Of a stretch of 64,000 bases of DNA, positions 9,791 through 19,464 are shown piece after piece. Position 1 is the stretch's first letter; the number at the start of each line of letters is the position of its first letter. The translations under genes were made by a program, and so were the position numbers. Under the pieces are notes generated by a model. That model made no database searches, was not told where the DNA came from, and saw only the letters and a program-made list of their open reading frames with translations. This DNA is from Bradyrhizobium sp. CB1015 (lineage in GTDB: Bacteria > Pseudomonadota > Alphaproteobacteria > Rhizobiales > Xanthobacteraceae): the NCBI RefSeq assembly GCF_025200925.1, contig NZ_CP104174.1, forward strand, positions 930,001-994,000, written 5' to 3'.

Positions 9791-10918
9791 TTACGCCTCC
9801 GCCAGTACCCTTGCGTTGGCGCGGACCGAGGCTTCGCTGACGCGGATGCCGAGGCCCGGGCCGTCGGGCACCACGACATGGCCGGTGCGGTTCGCAACGC
9901 GCTCTTCCAGCACGTCCTCGGTCAGCACATGATGCGGCATGTAGAATTCGCAGCCCAGCGAGATGCCCGGTGTGGCCGCGATCAGCTGCGTGCCGGCGGC
10001 GAGCCCGATGCCGCCCTCCCACAGCGTGCCGCCGTAGCCGGGAAGGCCGGCCGTGTCCGCGATCGCCATGATCGCCTGCGCCTCGAACAGGCCGCCGGCC
10101 TTCATCAGCTTGATCGAGACGGCGTCGGCTGCTTCGCGCCGCACCACCTCCATCATGTCGCGGCGGTCGAAGCAGCTCTCGTCGGCCAGCACGGGCGTTT
10201 CCAGCGCTGCGGTCAGCTGCGCCATCGCGTCGAGATATTTGCGCGGCACCGGCTGCTCGATGAAGGTCGGCGCGAACTCTTCGACATCGCGCAGGATCTT
10301 GATGGCGCCGAACGGCGCGAGCGCCTGGTTGTAGTCGACGCGCAGGTCGACCTTGTCGCCGAATTCCTTCCGGATCGCCGCGAGATGATCGAGGTCCTCG
10401 CGATGCGGCTTCACGCCGGTCTTGACCTTGTAGATGATGTTGCCGTCCGGAACCATTTTCCGCATGCGCTCGAGATCGGCAGCGAAATCCGGATCGGCGA
10501 TCGAGAAGGAGAGGGGGACGGTGTCACGCACGCGGCCGCCGAGCAGGTCGGCAACCGAGAGCCCCGACGATTTGCCGACGATGTCGAGCAACGCCATCTC
10601 GATTGCGACCTTGGCCTCGGCATGTCCGACCAGCGCGCGGTCGAGCGCGGCCATCAGCGCGCGGATGCGGCGCACCGGCTTTCCGAGCACGATGGGGCGC
10701 ATGTAAATGTCGAGCGCCGAGAACGCCGCTTCAGGCGTTCCCGTAAAGACTTCCCACGGCGCCGCCTCGCCCCAGCCGACCACGCCGTCGCTCGAGGTCA
10801 GCTCGATCAGCACGCGCTTCACGGTGCCCTTGACGTTGCCGACGCCTTGCAGGCGCGCCATCTTGATCGGGCTTTCGATCAGGAACAGCCTGAGACGTTC
10901 CACGGTCGCTTCGCTCAT
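9791..10918 (-). CDS. Enolase-superfamily enzyme, muconate-lactonizing (MLE) subgroup
   Basis: Cytoplasmic metal-dependent racemase, epimerase or cycloisomerase of 375 residues. Catalytic features of the MLE subgroup are visible in order: KVK (of IIYKVKTG), metal ligands D in DLRVDYNQ, E in FIEQP and D in LADESCF, and the second-face lysine in [10 protein letters not shown]. An N-terminal capping domain covers about residues 1-125. Its start overlaps the SDR stop by four bases (ATGA), so it is the last gene of the ABC transporter operon. The substrate is unknown; dipeptide epimerase, N-acylamino-acid racemase or cycloisomerase activities would all fit. Confidence 0.85.
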   Translation of the reverse strand: MSEATVERLRLFLIESPIKMARLQGVGNVKGTVKRVLIELTSSDGVVGWGEAAPWEVFTGTPEAAFSALDIYMRPIVLGKPVRRIRALMAALDRALVGHAEAKVAIEMALLDIVGKSSGLSVADLLGGRVRDTVPLSFSIADPDFAADLERMRKMVPDGNIIYKVKTGVKPHREDLDHLAAIRKEFGDKVDLRVDYNQALAPFGAIKILRDVEEFAPTFIEQPVPRKYLDAMAQLTAALETPVLADESCFDRRDMMEVVRREAADAVSIKLMKAGGLFEAQAIMAIADTAGLPGYGGTLWEGGIGLAAGTQLIAATPGISLGCEFYMPHHVLTEDVLEERVANRTGHVVVPDGPGLGIRVSEASVRANARVLAEA

Positions 10919-11673
10919 GTCAGGCCTCCATTGACGTGCCAGACCTGGCCGGTGACGTAGGACGCCTTCGGGGATGCCAGGAAGGCGATGATCTCGGCGA
11001 CTTCCTCCGGCCGCCCGCGGCGGCGCATCGGGATCAGCGCCTCGGTTGCGGCGATCTGCTCAGGTGACAGCCGGCTCTCGCTCGGTCTGTCCTTGACGAT
11101 GAGGCCCGGCGCCACCGCATTGACGGTGATGCCGTCGCTCGCGAGCTCCATCGCGGTGAGGCGCACCAAGGCTTCAAGCGCGGAACGGCTCGCGGCCGTT
11201 GCGGCGAACGGCGCGAATTCCGGCCGGATCGCGTGCGCGACGAAGGAAGACACGGCGACGATCCGCGCATCGCGCCCAGCACGGAGTTGCGGAAGCGCAA
11301 GCTTCACGAAACGCGTGAAGGCGAGAGCGGATTCGTCCATCGCCTGCATAAATTGATCGGCCGGCGTGCCGATCGCGCTGCCGCGACGGGCGTGGCCTCC
11401 AATCAGGATCAATCCGTCTAGCCGACCGAAATCGAGATGCGCCGTCGCGCATGCCAGGGTCAGGGCGACTTCATTGGCGAGATCGCCGAGGCATGTTGCA
11501 ACGGCCGCACCACGTGCTTCGGCATCCTCTTTGGCGGCCTTAAGTCCGTCCTCGTTCGATCGGGTATGCAGCACGAGCCCGATGCCCGGCGCCGCAAGTA
11601 GCTTTGCAGTGGCGCGGCCGATGCCGCTGGCGGCACCGGTGACGAGATAGACGCGATTGATTTCGGACATCAC
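10915..11673 (-). CDS. SDR-fold protein with altered catalytic residues
   Basis: Short-chain dehydrogenase/reductase fold of 252 residues. The cofactor motif [10 protein letters not shown] (residues 12-21) and the structural SDR motif VNAVAPGLI are intact, and it ends with the usual [13 protein letters not shown]. The active site is odd: where SDRs have YxxxK, this protein reads T-AAS-R ([12 protein letters not shown]), so both the catalytic tyrosine and lysine are replaced. It may bind NAD(P) without normal reductase activity, or use other residues. ATGA overlaps join it to the ATPase gene upstream and the MLE gene downstream. Confidence 0.85.
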   Translation of the reverse strand: MMSEINRVYLVTGAASGIGRATAKLLAAPGIGLVLHTRSNEDGLKAAKEDAEARGAAVATCLGDLANEVALTLACATAHLDFGRLDGLILIGGHARRGSAIGTPADQFMQAMDESALAFTRFVKLALPQLRAGRDARIVAVSSFVAHAIRPEFAPFAATAASRSALEALVRLTAMELASDGITVNAVAPGLIVKDRPSESRLSPEQIAATEALIPMRRRGRPEEVAEIIAFLASPKASYVTGQVWHVNGGLT

Positions 11674-12464
11674 GATACTGCATTTGCCGGCGGCAGCGCG
11701 CCGGTGCGGTGGAAATGGCTGAGGAACGCGCGCGTCGCGGCCTGCTGCGGGGTGTCGATCACCTGCCGCGCCGGGCCTTCCTCGACGACGACACCGTCGC
11801 GCATGAAGACGAGGCGGTCGGCGACCTCGCGGGCGAACGCAATCTCGTGGGTCACGATCACCATGGTCATGCCCTCGGACGCCAGCTGCTGAATGACGTT
11901 CAGCACCTCACCGACCAATTCAGGGTCGAGCGCGGAGGTGGCCTCGTCGAACAGCATGACATCAGGCTCCATCGCGAGCGCCCGCGCGATCGCGACGCGC
12001 TGCTTCTGCCCGCCGGACAGCGTCGCCGGATATTGGTCGGCCTTCTCCGCAAGGCCCACCTTGGCGAGTTGTGCCCGCGCGAGTGTCTCCGCGTCGGCCT
12101 TGGCCATGCGCCGCACCGTGACCGGTCCCTCCATCACGTTCTGCAGCGTCGTCATGTGCGGGAACAGGTTGAAGTGCTGGAACACCATGCCGGTGGTGGC
12201 CCGGAATCTCGCCAGCGTCTTGACATCGGGCAGCTTGGCGTCCTCGCCGAACGCAAAGCGGGTGTCACCGACGCGGACACTGCCGCCGTCGGGAACGACC
12301 AGGAGATTGATGCAGCGGAGCAGGGTCGACTTGCCGGAGCCCGACGGGCCGATCAGCGCGACCACGCCGCCCTTGGTGACGTCGAGATTGATGTTCTTGA
12401 GGACCTCGTTGCTGCCGAAGCTCTTGCGTAAGGCCCGGATCTCGATTTTCGGCGTCTCGCTCAT
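11670..12464 (-). CDS. Polar amino acid ABC transporter, ATP-binding protein
   Basis: ATPase of a GlnQ/HisP-type importer, 264 residues, on the cytoplasmic face of the inner membrane. Visible: Walker [12 protein letters not shown] (near residue 38), Q-loop, signature [16 protein letters not shown], Walker [14 protein letters not shown], and the switch histidine in [11 protein letters not shown]. An additional segment ([21 protein letters not shown]) between Walker A and the Q-loop is seen in several rhizobial members. Four-base overlaps tie it to the permease and SDR genes. Confidence 0.95.
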   Translation of the reverse strand: MSETPKIEIRALRKSFGSNEVLKNINLDVTKGGVVALIGPSGSGKSTLLRCINLLVVPDGGSVRVGDTRFAFGEDAKLPDVKTLARFRATTGMVFQHFNLFPHMTTLQNVMEGPVTVRRMAKADAETLARAQLAKVGLAEKADQYPATLSGGQKQRVAIARALAMEPDVMLFDEATSALDPELVGEVLNVIQQLASEGMTMVIVTHEIAFAREVADRLVFMRDGVVVEEGPARQVIDTPQQAATRAFLSHFHRTGALPPANAVS

Positions 12465-13123
12465 TCGCTCACCGCCAGTTGCTTCTCGCCGCGGCGGACG
12501 ATGATGGTGAGCGGAATCAGGATGGCCGCATAGGCGAGCGCGACCGCGGTGTAGGTCTCGAGCGGCCGGTAGCTGTCATGGGCGGCGACCTGGCTCTGAT
12601 AGACCAGATCAGGCACGGCCAGCACCGAGACCAGCGAGGTGTTCTTGAACTGGATGATGGACTGGTTCATCAGCGCCGGGATCATGCGCTTGATCGCCTG
12701 CGGCAGCACGATGCGGCGCATGGTCTGGCCCGGTGTCATGCCGAGCGCGGCCCCGGCCTCCGACTGGCCGCGGTCGATCGAGACGATGCCGCCGCGGATG
12801 ATCTCCGAATAGAACGAGCCGCCGTAGAGCGAGAGCGCCAGCGCCGAGGCCGTGATCGGGGTCATCTCGACACCGGCGAGGATCGGCAGCGCGTAATAGA
12901 ACCAGATCAGCTGCACCAGGATCGGCGTGCAGCGAAACGCCTCGATGAAGGCGAGCGCAGTCAGCCGCAGCGTCCTGAAGCGCGACAGGCTGCCGAAGGC
13001 CCCGAGCAGACCGAACAGCAGCCCGCACAGGACGATGACCACGGTGAAGCCGACGGTGACGCCGAGCCCGTTGAGAAAGAGCCAGCGATAGCTCCAGAGG
13101 ATGCCGAAGTCCCACTGATACAT
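12461..13123 (-). CDS. Polar amino acid ABC transporter, permease
   Basis: Inner-membrane permease of the HisM/GlnP group, 220 residues with about five membrane helices. The cytoplasmic EAA loop that docks the ATPase is clear: EAGAALGMTPGQTMRRIVLP, near residues 140-160. As it is the only permease in the operon, the transporter probably uses a homodimer. It overlaps the ATPase start by four bases and lies 146 bases after the binding-protein gene, with a palindromic repeat between them. Confidence 0.94.
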   Translation of the reverse strand: MYQWDFGILWSYRWLFLNGLGVTVGFTVVIVLCGLLFGLLGAFGSLSRFRTLRLTALAFIEAFRCTPILVQLIWFYYALPILAGVEMTPITASALALSLYGGSFYSEIIRGGIVSIDRGQSEAGAALGMTPGQTMRRIVLPQAIKRMIPALMNQSIIQFKNTSLVSVLAVPDLVYQSQVAAHDSYRPLETYTAVALAYAAILIPLTIIVRRGEKQLAVSE

Positions 13124-13158
13124 GCGTGCTTAACTCGGTCGTGCGTGCCATTTTGCAC

Positions 13159-13262
13159 CGTCGTTCCGGGGCGATGCGAAGCATCGAACCCGGAACCTCG
13201 AGATTCTCAGGTGCGCAATTGCGCACCATAGTTCGATGCTGCGCATCGCCCCGGAATGACGG
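13159..13262. repeat. Palindromic intergenic repeat, family B (TTCCGGGG...)
   Basis: Starts CGTCGTTCCGGGGCGATGCG and ends with the complementary CGCATCGCCCCGGAATGACG type, with a smaller GTGCGCAATTGCGCAC palindrome in the loop. Related units lie at 28653 and 35444. Located between the binding-protein gene and the permease gene, where a hairpin could lower downstream expression, as is common in ABC operons. Confidence 0.85.
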
Positions 13263-13269
13263 TGGAAGC

Positions 13270-14115
13270 CTACAGCGACACGCCCGGCGGAATGTCCGCT
13301 TCCGTCACGCCCACCAGCTCCATATTCGTGATGATCGCGTTGCGAATGAAGCCGAAACCCTTGTTGAAGTCGATCCAGGTGTTGACGTAATCGCGCCACG
13401 TTTTGTCGGCCTCGCGGCGGAAGCCGGCATTCGAGGTGGTGGCGAAGATCGGCGTCGGCAGCAGGAGCTGGCCGAGCGAGGGGTTCTTCTTCAGCACGGT
13501 CAGCGACAGCATGGTGATCAGGCACTGCGCGTCGACGCGGCCGGTCTGCAGCGCGGCGGTGGCATCGTCGGCGGTCTTCAGCCGCGTGATCTGCGCCTTC
13601 GGCGTCAGGCGGCTGACGACCTGGTCATGCGAGGAGCCCTGGTCGACCGCGATCTTGATGTCGGGCGAGTTCAATTCGGCCCAGCTCTTCGGCTTGAAAT
13701 CCTTCTTGCAGAGGATGGCGAAGGCGTTGTTGAAGACCGGTACGGAGAAATCGACCACCAGCGCGCGCTTCGGGGTCGGGTTGAGGCCGAAGAAGATGTC
13801 GATCTTGTTGGCCTGCAGGTCGAGCACCGAATTGCCCCAGGTGGTCTCGGTGATCTCGAGCTCGGCCTCCATGTCGTCGGCGAGGCCCTTGGCGATGTCG
13901 ATGTAGAAGCCCTTCCACTGGCCGCTGGACAGATCCTTCATGTAATAGGGCGCGCCGCCGCCGACGGCGCCGATCCGCATCTTCTTGGTCCGGCGGATGC
14001 GGGCGAAGGTCGATTCGCTTGGATCGGCAGTCTGGGCCACGGCCGGGACGGCCAGCGCAGCCGCGGTCACCGCACCGAGTCCGACAATCGATGCAACATC
14101 ACGACGTGTAACCAT
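13270..14115 (-). CDS. ABC transporter substrate-binding protein (amino acid type)
   Basis: Periplasmic solute-binding protein of family 3 (SBP_bac_3), 281 residues. It begins MVTRRDVASIVGLGAVTAAA and ends its signal region at AVAQ, a signal peptide with a twin arginine that could be Tat or Sec dependent. The fold is recognised by MRIGAVGGGAPYYMKDLSSGQWKGFYIDI and the later DQGSSHDQVV. It is the first gene of the operon and defines its substrate, which cannot be read from sequence alone; an amino acid or a related small acid is likely. The ATG at 14115 is preferred over the upstream extension to 14331. Confidence 0.92.
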   Translation of the reverse strand: MVTRRDVASIVGLGAVTAAALAVPAVAQTADPSESTFARIRRTKKMRIGAVGGGAPYYMKDLSSGQWKGFYIDIAKGLADDMEAELEITETTWGNSVLDLQANKIDIFFGLNPTPKRALVVDFSVPVFNNAFAILCKKDFKPKSWAELNSPDIKIAVDQGSSHDQVVSRLTPKAQITRLKTADDATAALQTGRVDAQCLITMLSLTVLKKNPSLGQLLLPTPIFATTSNAGFRREADKTWRDYVNTWIDFNKGFGFIRNAIITNMELVGVTEADIPPGVSL

Positions 14116-14298
14116 TGGGATCAATCGCTTTTCTGGTTGATTGGAAGTTCCGGCAGGCGTTCTTAGCAAGGTGGTCGGCGCGGCGAAAGCACAGCCTGTC
14201 GGCTGGGCAAACCGGAAATTGCCCGGATGCTGGGCAAACCCGAGCCGTTCGGGCCGATACCCGCTTGCTTTCCGCTCCCTTTGGCCCCAAATAGGGAC

Positions 14299-14396
14299 CG
14301 GGAGATTGGCGGTGGACGAGCCACTCGCCAACCGGGTCAGGTCCGGAAGGAAGCAGCCCTAACGAGGTCCGGATCGGGTCGCTCGTCAGTCTCCTA
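14299..14396 (+). ncRNA. ffs: Signal recognition particle RNA (4.5S-type)
   Basis: The conserved SRP domain IV core is present at about 14334-14365: GGGTCAGGTCCGGAAGGAAG, followed by CAGCC and a closing GGTCCGG side. The outer ends pair (GGAGA at 14301 with TCTCC near 14390; GACGAG near 14315 with CTCGTC near 14382), giving the single long hairpin expected of an alphaproteobacterial SRP RNA of about 95 nt. A T-run (14400-14405) follows and may terminate it. Lying just before dnaX is the usual place in this group. Confidence 0.93.
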
Positions 14397-14493
14397 CCTG
14401 TTTTTCCGAGCGAACCAGCGCCGGCGGCACCAGCCGCCAGCGCGCTCCTTTCCGCAAAAGCCGGCCAAGAGACATTTCATTGCGGATCGACCG

Positions 14494-16323
14494 ATGACCG
14501 ACGCTGGCGCCCCTCCCAATCCCGACAGCGCCGGCCCGGCCGGCAACGCGCCCTACCGGGTGCTGGCGCGCAAATACCGTCCCTCCAGTTTCGATGACCT
14601 GATCGGCCAGGAGGCCGTGGTCCGCACCGTCTCCAATGCGTTCGAGACCGGGCGCATTCCGCAGGCGTGGATCCTCACCGGCGTCCGCGGTGTCGGCAAG
14701 ACCACCACGGCGCGCATTCTGGCGCGTGCGCTCAACTACGAGATGCCGGATGGATCGGTGAAGGGCCCGACCATCCACATGCCGACATTAGGGGTTCATT
14801 GTCAGGCCATCATGGAAAGCCGGCACATGGACGTGCTGGAGATGGACGCGGCATCGCATACCGGCGTCGACGACGTCCGCCAGATCAATGACAGCGTCCG
14901 CTATGCCCCCGCCAGCGCCCGCTACAAGGTCTACATCATCGACGAAGTCCACATGCTGTCGACAGCGGCGTTCAACGCCTTCCTGAAGACGCTGGAGGAG
15001 CCGCCCGAGCACGCCAAGTTCGTGTTCGCGACCACCGAGATCCGCAAGGTTCCGGTCACCGTGCTGTCGCGCTGCCAGCGCTTCGACCTGCGCCGCGTCG
15101 AGGCCGACGTGCTGATGAAGCACCTCGCCAGCATTGCGGCCAAGGAGAACGTCGAGATCGAGCCGGAGGCGCTCGGCATCATCGCGCGCGCCGCGGAGGG
15201 CTCGGTGCGCGATTCGCTGTCGCTGCTCGATCAGGCGATCGCGCATGCGGCGGGCCAGGTGAAGGCCGATGCCGTCAGGCAGATGCTGGGCCTCGCCGAC
15301 CGCACCCGCGTCATCGACCTGTTCGAGTCGCTGGCGCGCGGCGACATCGCAGCTGCCTTCAAGGAGTTCCGTGGCCAGTACGATGTCGGCGCCGACCCGA
15401 TCGTCGTGCTCTCGGACCTCGCCGAGTTCGTCAATTTCGTCACCCGGGTGAAGATCATTCCGGCGACTGCAGACAACGTCGCCTATGGCGAGACAGAGCG
15501 GGTGCGCGCCAAGGAGTTCGCCGCGAAGATCTCGATGCGCGTGCTGTCGCGGATGTGGCAGATGCTGCTCAAGGGCATCACCGAGGTGCAGGCCGCAACG
15601 CGCCCCGCGGCCGCGGCGGAAATGGTTCTGGTGCGCATCGCCTATGTCGCCGACCTGCCGACGCCCGACGAAGCGATCAAGATGCTTGAGCAGAACGGCG
15701 GCGGCTCGGCGGTCGTGAGCGGCGGAAGTAGCGCGCGCAGCGGCGCGCCGGTCGCGTCCGCTGCGCCGATGTCCGCCGCACTTGTGCGGATGCCGACATC
15801 GTCTCCGACTGCGTTTGCCGGCGGCGCCCGACCGCAGATGGCGGCGCCTGCCCCGGATCCGCAAGGGGCGGCACCCCAGCTGCGAATCACGAGCTTCACC
15901 CAGCTCGTTGCGCTGGCCGGGCAGAAGCGCGACCTCCTGACCAAAGGCGCGCTCGAAGGCGACATGCGTCTCGTCCGTTTCGAGGAGGGCCGGCTCGAAG
16001 TCGCGCTCGAACCCAACGCCTCCAAGACCATGATCTCGGAGCTGGCGAAGAAGTTCGAGCTGTGGACCGGCCGCCGCTGGACCGTGATCGTCTCCAACGA
16101 GCAGGGACAGCCGACGCTGCGCTCGGTGAACCAGGCGGCCAAGCAGGAGCATGCCCGTACCGCGGAAGCCGATCCACGCGTGCAGGAGGTGCTGTCGCGA
16201 TTTCCCGGCGCCAAGGTCGTCGAAGTCCGCAGGCTTGCCCCCGAGACGCCGGAAACCAATATTAACGCAGACTATGGCAGCGACGATCCGCCCGACGGTT
16301 CCGACGGCGACGACGATCTCTGA
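14494..16323 (+). CDS. dnaX: DNA polymerase III subunit gamma/tau
   Basis: Clamp-loader ATPase of the replisome, 609 residues. Walker A is [13 protein letters not shown], Walker B DEVHMLS, followed by the sensor and SRC-like CQRFDLRRV motifs, then the oligomerisation domain and a proline/alanine/glycine-rich linker (from about residue 405) leading to the tau C-terminus. The zinc-binding cysteines of E. coli DnaX are mostly gone: the region after ALNYE keeps one cysteine (GVHCQAIM), as is usual in Rhizobiales. The ATG at 14494 is chosen; the frame continues upstream through the SRP RNA. Begins the dnaX-ybaB-recR operon. Confidence 0.96.
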   Translation: MTDAGAPPNPDSAGPAGNAPYRVLARKYRPSSFDDLIGQEAVVRTVSNAFETGRIPQAWILTGVRGVGKTTTARILARALNYEMPDGSVKGPTIHMPTLGVHCQAIMESRHMDVLEMDAASHTGVDDVRQINDSVRYAPASARYKVYIIDEVHMLSTAAFNAFLKTLEEPPEHAKFVFATTEIRKVPVTVLSRCQRFDLRRVEADVLMKHLASIAAKENVEIEPEALGIIARAAEGSVRDSLSLLDQAIAHAAGQVKADAVRQMLGLADRTRVIDLFESLARGDIAAAFKEFRGQYDVGADPIVVLSDLAEFVNFVTRVKIIPATADNVAYGETERVRAKEFAAKISMRVLSRMWQMLLKGITEVQAATRPAAAAEMVLVRIAYVADLPTPDEAIKMLEQNGGGSAVVSGGSSARSGAPVASAAPMSAALVRMPTSSPTAFAGGARPQMAAPAPDPQGAAPQLRITSFTQLVALAGQKRDLLTKGALEGDMRLVRFEEGRLEVALEPNASKTMISELAKKFELWTGRRWTVIVSNEQGQPTLRSVNQAAKQEHARTAEADPRVQEVLSRFPGAKVVEVRRLAPETPETNINADYGSDDPPDGSDGDDDL

Positions 16324-16346
16324 GCCTCATTCAAGGACACGCACCG

Positions 16347-16667
16347 ATGGCTGATTTTCTCGGCATGATGAAGCAGGCGGCGCAGCTGCAATCCAAGATG
16401 CAGGAGATGCAGGAGCAGCTCGCCAACGTCGAGGTCGAGGGCATCTCCGGCGGCGGCCTCGTCGCCGTGCGCATGACCGCGAAGATGGACGTCAAGGGCG
16501 TCAAGATCGATCATTCGCTGATGAAGGCCGAGGAGCGCGAGGTGCTGGAAGACCTGCTCGTCACCGCCTTCGGTGATGCGCGCCGCAAGGCCGAGACCGC
16601 CATGCAGGAGAAGATGCAGGCCCTCACCGGCGGGCTCGGCCTGCCGCCGGGGCTGTTCGGCCAATAA
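16347..16667 (+). CDS. YbaB/EbfC family nucleoid-associated protein
   Basis: Small dimeric DNA-binding protein of 106 residues. It has the expected N-terminal helix ([20 protein letters not shown]), a beta-sheet core with [27 protein letters not shown], and a C-terminal helix with [17 protein letters not shown]. It lies 23 bases after dnaX and is followed almost at once by recR, the conserved bacterial order. Confidence 0.95.
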   Translation: MADFLGMMKQAAQLQSKMQEMQEQLANVEVEGISGGGLVAVRMTAKMDVKGVKIDHSLMKAEEREVLEDLLVTAFGDARRKAETAMQEKMQALTGGLGLPPGLFGQ

Positions 16668-16668
16668 G

Positions 16669-17271
16669 ATGGGCGCTGTTGCAGGTCCTGAGATCGAGCG
16701 GCTGGTCCAGCTGCTGGCGCGGCTGCCGGGCCTTGGTCCGCGCTCGGCGCGGCGGGCGGCGCTGCACCTGATCAAGAAGCGCGAAGCGCTGATGATGCCG
16801 TTGTCGAGCGCCCTGCAGGTCGCGCTGGACAAGGTCCAGGTCTGCAAGACCTGCGGCAACATCGACACGCAAAATCCCTGCACCGTCTGCACCGATCCGA
16901 AGCGCGATGGTGCGATCATCGTCGTCGTCGCCGACGTCGCCGACCTCTGGGCGCTGGAGCGGGCCAATGCGACCCAAGGGCGTTATCATGTGCTCGGCGC
17001 CACATTATCGCCGCTCGACGGCGTCGGCCCGCAGGACCTCACCATCGACGCACTGGTGGCGCGTGCGCACGCACCGGACGTGCACGAAATCATCCTGGCG
17101 CTGAATGCGACGGTGGACGGCCAGACCACGGCGCATTACATCACCGACCTGCTTCAGGACGCCAACGTGAAGGTGACGCGGCTCGCCCATGGAGTTCCGG
17201 TCGGCGGCGAGCTTGATTATCTCGACGAAGGTACGCTATCGGCTGCGATGCGGCAGCGCACCCTGTTCTAG
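16669..17271 (+). CDS. recR: Recombination protein RecR
   Basis: Part of the RecFOR recombinational repair pathway, 200 residues, forming a DNA clamp with RecO. Helix-hairpin-helix ([20 protein letters not shown], residues 15-34), a four-cysteine zinc finger ([16 protein letters not shown]), a TOPRIM domain ([15 protein letters not shown]) and the C-terminal THVAHGVP-type motif ([21 protein letters not shown]) are visible. The start at 16669 follows the ybaB stop by one base; the upstream extension overlaps ybaB and is rejected. Confidence 0.96.
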   Translation: MGAVAGPEIERLVQLLARLPGLGPRSARRAALHLIKKREALMMPLSSALQVALDKVQVCKTCGNIDTQNPCTVCTDPKRDGAIIVVVADVADLWALERANATQGRYHVLGATLSPLDGVGPQDLTIDALVARAHAPDVHEIILALNATVDGQTTAHYITDLLQDANVKVTRLAHGVPVGGELDYLDEGTLSAAMRQRTLF

Positions 17272-17322
17272 AGCGTTTTCGAGCGAAGTGGATACCGGTT
17301 CGCGTGAAGAAAACGCGTCAAA
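17271..17322. repeat. Rhizobial intergenic repeat (AGAGCGTTTTCGAGCGAAGT type)
   Basis: Contains AGAGCGTTTTCGAGCGAAGT followed by GGATACCGGTTCGCGTGAAG and AAAACGC; the GCGTTTTC and GAAAACGC ends pair into a hairpin. This repeat is common after genes in Bradyrhizobium and relatives. It directly follows recR and could end its transcript. Confidence 0.75.
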
Positions 17323-17359
17323 ACAAGAATCCCCATCCAGACTTCACGGAACGGACGAC

Positions 17360-17794
17360 ATGACGAAACTTTTCGCCACACGCTTCGCTTTGGTCGCGAC
17401 GATGCTGATGCTGGTGACCCCGGCCATCTCCGCGCAGCAGGGCGACGAGGCGCCGCCGCCGTCCAAGCCCGGCAAGCCGATCAACAATGGCGACGTGCTC
17501 TCCGGCGAGCTCAACGCGATGAAGGTGCGCGACGCCAAGAACGGCAAGCGCGTCGCGACCTACCAGATCACGTCGGAACCGCGCCGCCTGCCGCCGCCGA
17601 ACGGGCTGTGCAATCTCGAAACCGGCCCCGAGACCTTCCAGCTCGTCACCTCCAGCGACGCGCAGGCCGCGCAGCTGAAATCCTTCGTCGGCAAGGAGAT
17701 CTCCGTGAAGGTGGACGAAGTCGCCTGCGCCAGCGATCCCGGCCAGATGAGCGAAGCCGTGATCACCAAGTGGAGCCTGATCAAGAAGCAGTAG
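17360..17794 (+). CDS. Small exported protein of unknown function
   Basis: A 144-residue protein with a clear signal peptide (MTKLFATRFALVATMLMLVTPAISA, cleavage near residue 25). The mature part starts with a proline-rich stretch and has two cysteines (in NGLCNLETG and VACASDP) that may form a disulfide. The later half, with SDAQAAQLKSFVGKEISVKVDEVACASDPGQMSEAVI, looks like a small beta-barrel domain of OB type, but I cannot name the family. The start at 17360 is chosen because the signal peptide begins there. Likely periplasmic. Confidence 0.8.
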   Translation: MTKLFATRFALVATMLMLVTPAISAQQGDEAPPPSKPGKPINNGDVLSGELNAMKVRDAKNGKRVATYQITSEPRRLPPPNGLCNLETGPETFQLVTSSDAQAAQLKSFVGKEISVKVDEVACASDPGQMSEAVITKWSLIKKQ

Positions 17795-17810
17795 GGGGCG
17801 CTCCCTCGGC

Positions 17811-17897
17811 CGTCATTGCGAGGAGCCCTTGCGACGAAGCAATCCAGACCGTTTCCGCAGGGGCAGTCTGGATTGCTTCGCTTCGCTCGCAATGACG
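17811..17897. repeat. Palindromic intergenic repeat, family C (CGTCATTGCGAGG...)
   Basis: Starts CGTCATTGCGAGGAGCCC and ends GCTCGCAATGACG; an inner pair GCAATCCAGAC/GTCTGGATTGC adds a second stem. It separates the exported-protein gene from the convergent AmpG-like gene. Confidence 0.85.
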
Positions 17898-17914
17898 GTG
17901 GTGAGAGCGTCAGC

Positions 17915-19276
17915 TCACACCCTCACCGGGCCCAGCGCCTCGAAATGCCCGCGCTTCTGCAAATACGCCAGCAGCAGCAGGCTCGGAATCGCCACCAGCA
18001 CGCAGATCACGAAGAACAGCGGCCAGCCGGTCGTCTCCGCGACGAAGCCTGCGCCTGACGAGAGATATGTTCGCCCCACCGCCGCGAGCGCGGTGAGCAG
18101 CGCATATTGCGTCGCCGTGTGCAGTGGGTTCTGGCACAGCGCGGAGAGATAGGCGACGAAGATCACGGTGCCGATCGCGCTGGTGAAATTCTCGGCGCAG
18201 ATCGCGAACGCCAGCGCCCATTGATTGGTGCCGACGATGGCGAGCCAGGAGAAGGAGAGATTGGCCAGCGCCTGCACCACGCCGCCGATCCAGAGCGACG
18301 TCGCCAATGGGTAACGTCGCGCGACGAAGCCGCCGGCAAAGCCGCCGATCAGCGTCGCCGCGAGGCCGACGCCCTTCACGATCGCCGCATAGTCATTGCG
18401 GGTGAAGCCGAGGTCGATGACGAACGGCGCCGTCATCGTGCCGGAGAAGGCGTCGGTGAACTTGAACAGCACGACGAAGGCGAGTGCGGTGAGCGCATCC
18501 TTGCGCGACAGGAACTCCGAGAAGGCGCCGATTGCAGCATGCAGCACCCGCGCGAACGCGGTCTCGGCCTTCGTCGCCGCCTCGGCGCGCGCCGATTGCT
18601 CGGGCTCGGTCGCGACCAGCGCCGTGACCGTCCCGATCAGCACCATCGCGGCCATCACCACATAGCCCCACATCCATGCCGAGGTGCGGGTGATGCCGGT
18701 ACTCTCGAAGCCCGAGACGATGAACAGCGCGCCCGCCGTCGAGACCAGCATGCCGATGCGGTAGGCCGCGACGTAAGCGGCCATGCCCGCGGCCTGCTCG
18801 CTCTCCGGCAGGCTCTCGACGCGGAACGCGTCGACCACGATGTCCTGGGTCGAGGACGTGGTTGCGACCAGCAGCGCACCGAGCGCGACATAGAACGGCG
18901 AGCGGGCGGGGTCGGTCAGCGCCAGCAGCAGGATCGCGATGATCAAGAGCAGTTGCGAGAACACCAGCCAGCCGCGCCGCCGGCCGAAGGCGCGGGTGAA
19001 CAGCGGCACATGCATCGCATCCACCAGCGGCGCCCACAGGAACTTCAACGTGTAGGGCGTGCCGACCAGCGCGAACAGCCCGATGGTCTTGAGATCGACC
19101 CCGGCCTCCCGCATCCACACCAGCAGCGTCGACCCCGACAGTGCCAGCGGTAGGCCGGAGGAGAAGCCGAGAAACAGCACGATCAGCACCCGCGGCTGCA
19201 GGTAAACGGCAAGGCTCTCGCGCCAGGAGGGCGCAGGTGCGGAAGCAGCGGAGGAGGTCGCGTCGGGTGCGGTCAT
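17915..19276 (-). CDS. AmpG-like MFS permease (muropeptide transporter family)
   Basis: Inner-membrane protein of 453 residues with about 12-14 hydrophobic helices. The N-terminal part has the AmpG hallmark FLGFSSGLPLALSGSTLLVW and later GTPYTLKFLWAPLVDAM and TSSTQDIVVDAFRVE, all conserved in permeases that bring GlcNAc-anhydroMurNAc peptides back into the cytoplasm during cell-wall recycling. Several rhizobial genomes carry more than one AmpG-like gene, so the exact substrate is not proven. The C-terminus is short and hydrophilic. Confidence 0.87.
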   Translation of the reverse strand: MTAPDATSSAASAPAPSWRESLAVYLQPRVLIVLFLGFSSGLPLALSGSTLLVWMREAGVDLKTIGLFALVGTPYTLKFLWAPLVDAMHVPLFTRAFGRRRGWLVFSQLLLIIAILLLALTDPARSPFYVALGALLVATTSSTQDIVVDAFRVESLPESEQAAGMAAYVAAYRIGMLVSTAGALFIVSGFESTGITRTSAWMWGYVVMAAMVLIGTVTALVATEPEQSARAEAATKAETAFARVLHAAIGAFSEFLSRKDALTALAFVVLFKFTDAFSGTMTAPFVIDLGFTRNDYAAIVKGVGLAATLIGGFAGGFVARRYPLATSLWIGGVVQALANLSFSWLAIVGTNQWALAFAICAENFTSAIGTVIFVAYLSALCQNPLHTATQYALLTALAAVGRTYLSSGAGFVAETTGWPLFFVICVLVAIPSLLLLAYLQKRGHFEALGPVRV

Positions 19277-19349
19277 GGGGAGGTGTTAGCAGATTCTGGG
19301 GGTGAGTGTCGTTCCTGCCGCCACAAAGGAGCTGTCGTCGCCCTCTCGG

Positions 19350-19450
19350 CGTCATCGTCCGCGAAGGCGGACGATCCAGTACCCACCAGCGTCTCGGTTC
19401 AATCACAGCCGCCGCCGCGTACTGGATGCCCCGCCTTCGCGGGGCATGAC
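19350..19450. repeat. Palindromic intergenic repeat, family D
   Basis: Left arm CGTCATCGTCCGCGAAGGCG and right arm CCTTCGCGGGGCATGAC are complementary, with a second pair ATCCAGTAC/GTACTGGAT inside. Lies between the start of the AmpG-like gene and the end of rmuC. Confidence 0.8.
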
Positions 19451-19464
19451 AGCGCGCTACGATT

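Noticed and set aside
18107..19153. Long plus-strand frame over the AmpG-like gene
   Set aside because: The opposite strand encodes a clear membrane transporter; the frame has Arg/Glu/Gly-rich shadow composition.
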